The position numbers and the translations under genes are program-made. A stretch of DNA of 64,000 nucleotides. Origin: Myxococcales bacterium (GTDB lineage Bacteria > Myxococcota_A > Polyangia > Haliangiales > Haliangiaceae). The notes under the pieces are model-generated. The model worked only from the letters and a program-made list of their open reading frames with translations, was not told where the DNA came from and searched no databases. The stretch spans positions 1 to 64,000 of the forward strand of contig JADJUF010000016.1 in NCBI GenBank assembly GCA_016717005.1, given 5' to 3'. Position 1 is the stretch's first letter. Each line of letters opens with the position of its first letter. Positions 55,488 to 64,000 of this stretch are shown here, piece by piece.

Positions 55488-55537
55488 TTCGGGGCCCACG
55501 ACCGTCGCCATGAGCGGCGCCGCCCGCGGCCGCCGGG

Positions 55538-56973
55538 TCACAGGTGGATCGCGTGGCCGAGCGCGGCCTCGGTCGCTTCCTTGATCGCCTCGGCGAAGGT
55601 CGGGTGGGCGTGGATCGTGTAGACGAGGCTCTCGGCGTTGACCTCGGTGGCCTTGGCCAGGGTCAGCTCGGCGATCAGATCGGTGACCGCGGGGCCGATC
55701 ATGTGGGCGCCGACCAGCGCGCCGGTCTCGGCGTGCCACAGCACCTTGACGAACCCGGTGGACTCGCCGGCGGCGACCGCCTTGCCCAGCGGCCGCCACG
55801 GGAACTTGCCGACCTTTACCGGCACGCCGCGCTCGGCGGCCTTGGCCTCGGTCAGGCCCACGGATGCGATCTCGGGGTGGCAGTAGGTGCACGCCGGGAT
55901 CGTCGTGTAGTCGACCGCGACCGTCGGCGCGCCGGCGATCTGCTCGGCGACCCAGACGCCCTCGGCCGAGGCGGTGTGGGCCAGGCCGCGGCCGATCACG
56001 TCGCCGATGGCCCACAGGCCGTCGCCGCAGCGCAGGTGGTCGTCGACCTCGATGAAGCCGCGGTTGAGCTTGATCGCGTGGTGCTCGAGACCGATGCCCT
56101 CGGTGTTGGGCGCGATGCCGGCGGCGCACAGGACGATCTCGGCCGTCAGCTCGGTCGGCCCACCCTGCGCGGGGTCGACCGGCTCGACCGTGACCACCGC
56201 GTGGTCGCCGGCGCTGGCGGCGCGCGTGATCTTGTGGCCGAGCAGGAGCTTCATGCCGCGCTTGGCGAAGGCCTTGCTGAGCTCGGCCGAGACCTCGGCG
56301 TCCTCGTTGGGCACTAGCCGCGGCAGGTACTCGATGATCGTGACCTCGGTGCCGAGCGCGCGGTAGAAGCTCGCGAACTCGACGCCGATCGCGCCGGCGC
56401 CGATGACGATCAGCGACCGCGGCTGGGCCGGCAGGGTCATGGCCTTGCGGTACTCGACGATGCGCTCGCCGTCGAAGACGATGCCGGGCAGGGGCTTGGC
56501 CCGGGCGCCGGTGGCGATGATGACGTGGCGCGCCTCGAGCACGCGCGTGCCGCCAGCGGCCAGCGCCACCTCGACCTGGTGCGGGCGCCAGGCGCCGGGC
56601 CGCGGCGCCAGGGTCGCGGTGCCGGCGACGTGCTCGATGTTGTTCTTCTTGAGCAGGAACGCGACGCCCTTGGAGATCTTCGCGGCGACGTCGCGGCTGC
56701 GCTTGATCACCGCCGGGAAGTCGACCTCGACCGGGCCGGCCTTGAGGCCGAACTCGCCGGCGCGGTGGAGCAGCTCGAGCACCTCGGCGGTGCGGAGCAG
56801 GGCCTTGGTCGGGATGCAGCCCCAGTTGAGGCAGATGCCGCCGAGCTCGGCCTTCTCGACGCAGGCGACCTTGAGCCCGAGCTGGGCGGCGCGGATCGCG
56901 GCGACGTAGCCGCCGGGGCCAGAGCCGATGACGACCACGTCGAGCGGGGCGCTGGGATCGGGAGCCGCGGCGG

Positions 56974-56977
<4 letters not shown>
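55538..56977 (-). CDS. lpdA: Dihydrolipoyl dehydrogenase (E3)
   Basis: Flavoprotein that reoxidises dihydrolipoamide on E2 with NAD+. 479 residues. FAD motif VVVIGSGPGGYVAA (residues 14-27), redox-active disulfide Cys49/Cys54 in GGICLNWGCIPTK, NAD motif VIGAGAIGVEFASFY, second FAD site WAIGDVIG, and the C-terminal interface His-Glu in HAHPTFAEAIKEA. The ATG overlaps the E2 stop (ATGA). Last gene of the pyruvate dehydrogenase operon. Confidence 0.97.
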
Positions 56978-58326
<1,349 letters not shown>

Positions 58327-58402
58327 GGGGAGTCGTCCTTCGATCGTCGTTCGCGCGGCCGCGACCCCGATCGCGCGGGTGTCGCCGGCCGTCGGCTAGG
58401 GG

Positions 58403-59386
58403 CTAGGCGTCGAGGTAGAGCGCGCGCCGCACCGCCGCCACGACGTCGGCGACCTGGGGCTGGACCTCGTCCTCGAGGTTCTTGGCGTACGGCATCGGTA
58501 CGTCGTCCGAGCACACCCGCTCGACCGGCGCGTCGAGCGCGTCGAGACAGTGGCGCTGGACCTGGTACGCGATCTCGGCGCCGAAGCCGGCCGACGGCCA
58601 GCCGACCTCGGCGATCACGCACCGCCCGGTCTTCCGGACGCTGTCGACGATGATCGGCACGTCGAGCGGCCGCAGCGTGCGCGGGTCGACGACCTCGCAG
58701 TCGATGCCGTCGTCGGCCAGGACCTTGGCGGCGTCGAGGCACACGTGGACCATCCGCGACCACGCCACGAGCGTGATGTCGGCGCCGGCGCGCTTGATGT
58801 CGCCCTGCCCGAACGGGATCAGGTACTCGGCCTCGGGCACCTCGCCGGTCGTGCCGTAGAGCGTCTCGCCCTCCATGAACACGACCGGGTTGTCGTCGCG
58901 GATCGCGGTCTTGAGCAGGCCCTTGGCGTCGTACGCGGTCGACGGCAGCGCCACCGCCAGGCCCGGCACGTGCGCGTACCACGACTCGAGCGCCTGGCTG
59001 TGCTGCGATCCGACCTGGACCGCCGGCCCCGACGGGCCGCGGAACACGATCGGGATGTTGAACTGGCCGCCGCTCATCTGGAACATCTTGGCGGCGCTGT
59101 TGACGATCTGATCGATCGCGACCAGCGAGAAGTTCCAGGTCATGAACTCGACGATCGGGCGCAGCCCGACCATCGCGGCGCCGACGCCGATCCCGGCGAA
59201 GCCCATCTCGGCGATCGGGGTGTCGACGACGCGCCGCTCGCTGAAGCGCTGCAGCAGGCCCTGCGTGACCTTGTAGGCGCCGTTGTAGTGGCCGACCTCC
59301 TCGCCCATCACGAAGACGTCCTGATCGCGCTCCATCTCCTCGCGCATGGCCTGGTTCAAGGCCTCGCGGTAGCTGATCACCGCCAT
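58403..59386 (-). CDS. pdhB: Pyruvate dehydrogenase E1 subunit beta
   Basis: 327 residues, full length. Motifs: YREALNQAMREEMERDQDVFVMGEEVG, FSERRVVDTPIAEMGFAGIGVGAAMVGLRPIVEFMTWNF, GSQHSQALESWYAHVPGLAVALPSTAYDAKGLL, and GRCVIAEVGWPSAGFGAEIA. It forms the alpha2beta2 E1 with the upstream product and binds the ThDP cofactor at the interface. ATG two bases after the E1 alpha stop, so translation is coupled. Confidence 0.97.
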   Translation of the reverse strand: MAVISYREALNQAMREEMERDQDVFVMGEEVGHYNGAYKVTQGLLQRFSERRVVDTPIAEMGFAGIGVGAAMVGLRPIVEFMTWNFSLVAIDQIVNSAAKMFQMSGGQFNIPIVFRGPSGPAVQVGSQHSQALESWYAHVPGLAVALPSTAYDAKGLLKTAIRDDNPVVFMEGETLYGTTGEVPEAEYLIPFGQGDIKRAGADITLVAWSRMVHVCLDAAKVLADDGIDCEVVDPRTLRPLDVPIIVDSVRKTGRCVIAEVGWPSAGFGAEIAYQVQRHCLDALDAPVERVCSDDVPMPYAKNLEDEVQPQVADVVAAVRRALYLDA

Positions 59387-59388
59387 GG

Positions 59389-60390
<1,002 letters not shown>

Positions 60391-60399
60391 GGGTGCGGC

Positions 60400-60405
60400 A
60401 CCATA
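60400..60405 (-). promoter_or_regulatory. -10 element TATGGT for the pyruvate dehydrogenase operon
   Basis: On the minus strand TATGGT ends 9 bases before the E1 alpha ATG. The leader would be at most two or three bases. Confidence 0.4.
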
Positions 60406-60532
60406 GCGACTCGCCCCGGATGTGGCACTCGCGCGACGCGGCTTTTGCGTGCGATCGCCCGGTCGATGGCGCGGCGCGTCAGCCGGCGCGGCCAGCGGGC
60501 GGCGCGCTGCCCTAGGCGGCGCCTGCGCCGGC

Positions 60533-60768
60533 GTCGGACTCGGACTCGGACTCGGACTCGGACTCGGACTCGGACTCGGACTCGGACGCGGACTCGGACT
60601 CGGACTCGGACTCAGACTCAGACTCAGACTCAGACTCGGACTCAGACTTGGACTCGGACTTAGACTCGACTCGGACTCGGACTTGGACTTGGACTTGGAC
60701 TTGGACGCGGACTTGGACGCGGACTTGGACCTAGACTTGGACTTGGACTTGGACTGGGACTGGCGCCG
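60533..60768. repeat. Hexanucleotide array 6 (GGACTC/AGACTC/GGACTT)
   Basis: About 39 hexamers between the divergent pyruvate dehydrogenase operon and a lipoprotein gene: a homogeneous GGACTC block, then AGACTC, then GGACTT with occasional GGACGC. The block structure suggests successive expansions. Unlike arrays 2-5 it lacks GATC and GGG. The rest of the 465-base gap (60406-60532 and 60769-60842) holds nothing I recognise. Confidence 0.88.
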
Positions 60769-60842
60769 GGCGCCCGGGTGTCAGCCGATCGGGCGCTGGC
60801 GTCGGCGCCGGAATCACGCGTGGACGGTCGAGGCCCGCGTGC

Positions 60843-60848
60843 TACGAT
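60843..60848 (+). promoter_or_regulatory. -10 element TACGAT of a putative leaderless promoter
   Basis: TACGAT ends 7 bases before the GTG at 60856. Same hexamer and almost the same spacing as the kinase promoter at 50383. Confidence 0.5.
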
Positions 60849-60855
60849 CTTCGCC

Positions 60856-61287
60856 GTGCGCATGCTGGTCCTCGCCTGCCTGGCGGTCCTGCCGCTGGCC
60901 GCTTGCTTCGAGCCGGTCGACGGCGGCGCGTGCGCCCGCGACAGCGACTGCGCCGGCGCGGTCTGCACCCGCGTCGGGGAGTGCGCGACCGAGGCCTACG
61001 CGCTGCGGGTCACCTGGACCATCGCCGGTCAGCCAGCTAGCGCGTCGTCGTGCACGGGCATCGGCGAGCTCGAGCTGACCGTGATCGATCCGTCGGTCGG
61101 CACGGCGCACACCGTGGCCCCGGTGCCGTGCGGACCCGGCTCGTTCTTCTACGACAAGCTGCCGCTCGGCTACACGGTGGTCCGGATGGTCACGTTCGCC
61201 GCCGACGGCGGCCGTCTCGGCTTCGTCGAGGGCACCGCGGTCGGTTCGAGCGGCGTGGTCGCGCTCGATCTGCCGGCGCCGCGCTGA
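60856..61287 (+). CDS. Small Cys-containing lipoprotein, function unknown
   Basis: 143 residues. The GTG start is preferred over an ATG two codons later because it supplies the Arg of the signal's basic end (VRMLVLACLAVLPLAAC). The mature N-terminus has a Cys cluster, ACARDSDCAGAVCTRVGEC, like the short Cys-rich motif found after signal peptides in many myxobacterial secreted proteins. An Ig-like or transthyretin-like beta domain follows (YALRVTWTIAGQPASASSC ... LELTVIDPSVG; DKLPLGYTVVRMVTF). Convergent with the PHP lipoprotein. Confidence 0.75.
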   Translation: MRMLVLACLAVLPLAACFEPVDGGACARDSDCAGAVCTRVGECATEAYALRVTWTIAGQPASASSCTGIGELELTVIDPSVGTAHTVAPVPCGPGSFFYDKLPLGYTVVRMVTFAADGGRLGFVEGTAVGSSGVVALDLPAPR

Positions 61288-61327
61288 TCCTCGGGCGCGC
61301 CGACCGTGGTCGGGCGCCGGATCCGGC

Positions 61328-62755
61328 CTACGGGGCGGTGACGTAGATCGGGTTGGCGTAGATCCACGGTAGCTCGCGCTCGCTGTAGGCCGGGCCCAGG
61401 AGGCCGAGGTACGGGCCCAGGTGGCGCGGCACCATCCGGACCTCAGCGCGGTAGGCGCCGGGGCGATCGAGCGCGACCGTGAGCGTCGGGCCGGCGCCGC
61501 TCGCGACCTCGGCGACGCCGGCGCTGTCGATCCGGACGACCCGCGCGGCGATCGTCGGCGCCGGCAGCGTGGCGGCGAGGTCGGCGATGGTCGGCACCGT
61601 CAGGGTCAGCGTCGCGCCGGCGTCGGCGCGGACCTCGTCGCCCATCTCGAAGGTGGTGGCCCCAGCGGTGGCGACCAGGTCGAAGCCGACCGGCGTGCCC
61701 AGCAGCTCGAACGCGACGAACATGCGGCCGGCCGCGAGCGCGGCCTCGATCGCGACCGGGTCGTCGGGCTGCGTGGTCAACGCGACGTTGGCGAACCACC
61801 GCATCATCCGGCGGTAGGAGTCGCCGCGCTCGCCGTCGCGCAGCATGATCGGCAGAGTGTTCTCGTGGGCGTCGGTGCCGGCCGAGCCGGTGACGCGCAG
61901 GCCGGCGGCGAGCAGCTCGTCCCAGCGGGTCAGGGCCGGGGTCGAGGGCTCGAGGAACGACAGCAGCGCGAGGTCGGGCTCGGGGCCCTCGGGGCTCTGC
62001 TCGGCGAACGCGATCACCGCCTGGATCGCGGCGTTGGGATCGAGGCCGAGGTGATCGCGGCGGATGTTGGGATCGAGGTTGGCGTGGAGGTTGTAGATCT
62101 CGATGCCGTCGGGCGCGAGCGGGATCAGCGCCGCGGTGGTGCGCTGTTCGGTGTGCGGGATCCACACCAGCGCGCCGGCGTCGTGGAACGCCGCGACCGC
62201 GGCCGGGGTGTCGGCGTTGTAGACGTCGTGGCGCTCGGCGACCGTGCCGGGCACGTGGCGGTCGAGCATGATCGGCATCATCGGGTTCTCGCTGCCGACG
62301 GTGAGCAGCACGGCGTGCCCGTCGGCGCAGTGGACCCGCGACGCGATCGGGCCATTGGCGCCCATGATCAGCTCGTCGCTGCCGCGGGCCGAGAACAGGG
62401 TCGCGAAGTCCTCGTCGGCCATCGACGCGTCGTGATCGGTCAGCGCCGCGTAGCCGATGTGGAGCGTGCACAGCGCTGCCCGCAGGTGCGCCAGGCAGGT
62501 CTCGTCGATCTCGCCGCCGGGGCCGGGGCGTGGGTTGCCGTCGCAGGCGTCGTGCGAGAACGGCGAGTGCAGGTGGATGATGCCGCGCACCGGCGTCAGG
62601 CCTCGGCGCGCGCCCATCGTCGCGGCCGCGGGCAGCCCCGGCTGCCAGGCCGGCGGCGCGGCGGCGTCGATCGGCGGCGGCGTGGTGCCGTCGTCGCCAC
62701 CACAGGCGGCGAGCGCAGCGAGGGCGAGGACGGGGAGCGTGCGGACCGAGCGCAT
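61328..62755 (-). CDS. PHP-type metallohydrolase lipoprotein
   Basis: 475 residues. Lipobox LAAC (VLALAALAAC) then an Asp/Thr/Pro linker. PHP-type motifs: RGIIHLHSPFSHDACDG (H-x-H), YAALTDHDAS, LVWIPHTEQRT, IEIYNLHANLD, GSAGTDAHEN. C-terminal beta domain (FDLVATAGATTFEMGDEV; GATLTLTVPTIADL) as in the other PHP lipoprotein of this window, to which it is distantly related. Periplasmic or surface hydrolase of unknown substrate. ATG six bases downstream of TAGCGT. Confidence 0.8.
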   Translation of the reverse strand: MRSVRTLPVLALAALAACGGDDGTTPPPIDAAAPPAWQPGLPAAATMGARRGLTPVRGIIHLHSPFSHDACDGNPRPGPGGEIDETCLAHLRAALCTLHIGYAALTDHDASMADEDFATLFSARGSDELIMGANGPIASRVHCADGHAVLLTVGSENPMMPIMLDRHVPGTVAERHDVYNADTPAAVAAFHDAGALVWIPHTEQRTTAALIPLAPDGIEIYNLHANLDPNIRRDHLGLDPNAAIQAVIAFAEQSPEGPEPDLALLSFLEPSTPALTRWDELLAAGLRVTGSAGTDAHENTLPIMLRDGERGDSYRRMMRWFANVALTTQPDDPVAIEAALAAGRMFVAFELLGTPVGFDLVATAGATTFEMGDEVRADAGATLTLTVPTIADLAATLPAPTIAARVVRIDSAGVAEVASGAGPTLTVALDRPGAYRAEVRMVPRHLGPYLGLLGPAYSERELPWIYANPIYVTAP

Positions 62756-62761
62756 CGCGCG

Positions 62762-62767
62762 ACGCTA
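62762..62767 (-). promoter_or_regulatory. -10 element TAGCGT of a putative leaderless promoter
   Basis: On the minus strand TAGCGT ends 6 bases before the ATG at 62755; no Shine-Dalgarno. Confidence 0.45.
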
Positions 62768-62814
62768 CACCGCCGGCGTGGCGGCGGCGTGGATTTCGGC
62801 GCCCGAGGCGAGGC

Positions 62815-64000
62815 ATGATCGACGCCATGGGAGCGATGCGCGTGGTGACGATCGGGATGACCGCGATGGGGCTCGCGACCGGGGCGTGCGGCAAGAAGCC
62901 CGACGCTCCGGCCAAGGTCGCGCGCGGCGGTGACGCGGGCGCCACCAGCGACGCGGCGATCGCCGACGCCGGGATCGACGCCGCGGCCGGGTTCGCGCCC
63001 CGGTCGGCGACCGCCGACGAGCTCGCCGCGGCCCAGGCGTTCGTCGATCGCTGGCTGGCGACCCAGAACGGCGGCGACTTCGCGGCCTACGAGGCGCTCT
63101 ACGACCCGCGCTTCCACGGCGTGCGCCGCACCGGCCAGGCCACCCGTCGGTTCGATCGCGCCGGCTGGATGGCCGATCGCAAGGCCATGTTCCGCAAGCC
63201 GATGGCGGTGACCGCGACCCACCTCGTGGTCTACGTCGCCGGCCCCGATCGGCAGGTGTTCTTCACCCAGACCTGGAGCCAGGGGCGGTTCCGCGACGTC
63301 GGCACCAAGAACCTGGTGCTGACCGGCGCCGGCGATCAGACCCGGATCCAGTACGAGGAGCTGCTGGGCTCGCGCATCGTCGCGCCGACGCCGCCGGCCG
63401 CGGTGGCGACCGACGGCGACACCTGGTTCGGCTACGATCGCGCGGCGTCGCTCGCCGCGATGCGCCTGGCGCCGGTCGACGGCACGTCGATCACCCTGGC
63501 CGGCACCCGCCGGGCGCTCGCGCCGATCGAGCTGGAGGTGATCGAGGCGGTGCGCGACGCCGCGGCCGGCGGCGTCGGCGCGGTCGACGTGACCGGTGAC
63601 CTGGCCCAGGGCGATCCGCTGCGCGCGCTCGACGGCGCGACCGTGGTGGTGCTGGGGGCCGATCTCGCGGCCCGGTGCCGCGGCACGATCGCCGTGACCG
63701 GGGCCGAGGTCGTGACCTACCTCGACGACGTCGCCGACGACGAGCCCGCGGCGGCCGTGGCGGCCTGGCGCGCCGGGCCCTACCTGATCAACGCGGAGCT
63801 GACCGCGCCGTGCACCGGCCCGTTCGTGCGCGGCGTCGACGCGCCCGAGCTGGTGGCGATCGCCGATGCCAACGGCCTGGGGCTGCCGGCGGTCAAGGCG
63901 TTCGCGCGCGACCTGGCCGACGCGGGCGCTGACGCGACGGTGGCCGACGCGATCGACGACGGCGCCCGCGGCTTCGCGCTGGTCAACGTCGAGCGCGCCG
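62815..64000 (+). CDS. Lipoprotein with NTF2-like domain (C-terminus beyond window)
   Basis: About 395 residues visible, open at the window edge. Signal with lipobox TGAC, then Asp/Ala linker (ARGGDAGATSDAAIADAGIDAA). Residues about 60-185 look like an NTF2/SnoaL-type domain: AAAQAFVDRWLATQNGGDFAAYEALYDPRFHGVRRTG, then VFFTQTWSQGRFRDVGTKNLVL. A second domain follows with VATDGDTWFGYDRAASLAAMRLAPV and a long alpha/beta part; no family recognised. Start uncertain: ATG at 62815 has GAGG six bases upstream, while ATGs at 62827 or 62836 would give a tidier signal peptide. Confidence 0.75.
   Translation, partial: MIDAMGAMRVVTIGMTAMGLATGACGKKPDAPAKVARGGDAGATSDAAIADAGIDAAAGFAPRSATADELAAAQAFVDRWLATQNGGDFAAYEALYDPRFHGVRRTGQATRRFDRAGWMADRKAMFRKPMAVTATHLVVYVAGPDRQVFFTQTWSQGRFRDVGTKNLVLTGAGDQTRIQYEELLGSRIVAPTPPAAVATDGDTWFGYDRAASLAAMRLAPVDGTSITLAGTRRALAPIELEVIEAVRDAAAGGVGAVDVTGDLAQGDPLRALDGATVVVLGADLAARCRGTIAVTGAEVVTYLDDVADDEPAAAVAAWRAGPYLINAELTAPCTGPFVRGVDAPELVAIADANGLGLPAVKAFARDLADAGADATVADAIDDGARGFALVNVERA

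Overview
The window is very GC-rich DNA (mostly G or C at third codon positions) from a Gram-negative bacterium that I would place in the Myxococcota, most likely near Haliangium/Kofleriaceae. The reasons are four eukaryote-like Ser/Thr kinases, about fourteen predicted lipoproteins with Ala/Asp/Pro-rich linkers after the lipobox, PEGA domains, PHP-type lipoproteins, a 13-heme cytochrome and frequent GTG starts. The placement is inferred from gene content only. I see no rRNA, tRNA, insertion sequence, prophage or CRISPR array.

Layout. 1-10.5 kb: an adenine/adenosine deaminase (cut by the window edge), a lipoprotein, a small secreted protein, a dienelactone hydrolase, Tex with a long repeat tail, a sulfatase-like lipoprotein, a PHP lipoprotein and a NarL-type response regulator. 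10.6-23 kb: a Ser/Thr kinase, uridine kinase, a zincin-like membrane protein, an O-methyltransferase, an SDR epimerase, an exported dikinase-like protein, a nucleotide-transporter-like/HEAT/cNMP-binding fusion and a transglutaminase. 23-33 kb: two kinases with PEGA or hypothetical partners, a kelch-like lipoprotein, and a beta-barrel plus 13-heme cytochrome pair. 33-35 kb: two divergent four-helix-bundle genes around two large palindromes, bracketed by hexanucleotide arrays. 35-41.5 kb: a mono-heme lipoprotein, then guaB-guaA followed by three exported proteins in overlapping frames. 41.5-48 kb: an AI-2E family permease, three tandem Cys-rich mini-lipoproteins, a truncated acyl-CoA-ligase-like protein and a TPR protein. 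48-55.4 kb: a membrane protein with a six-hairpin-like enzyme, a kinase with a PEGA domain and an alpha/beta hydrolase, a His-rich lipoprotein, a YkgJ-type protein and a beta-barrel. 55.5-60.4 kb: a complete pyruvate dehydrogenase operon (E1 alpha, E1 beta, E2, E3). 60.8-64 kb: lipoproteins.

Four patterns run across the window. (1) Many genes, especially lipoproteins and kinases, have a TAnnnT hexamer ending 5-9 bases before the start codon and no Shine-Dalgarno, which predicts leaderless mRNAs. Housekeeping genes such as guaB and guaA have ordinary Shine-Dalgarno sites. (2) Six arrays of degenerate hexamers (GATCGG, GATCCG, GGCTCC, GGACTC types), about 1.7 kb in total, fill intergenic gaps, mostly between convergent genes and often beside strong hairpins; two are G-quadruplex-prone. 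(3) Asp codons are GAT mainly when the next base is C, which creates GATC. (4) Five genes are each broken by a single-base indel in a GC-rich tract, which suggests consensus sequencing errors more than true decay.

Everything here was read by eye. Family names rest on visible motifs, not database searches.
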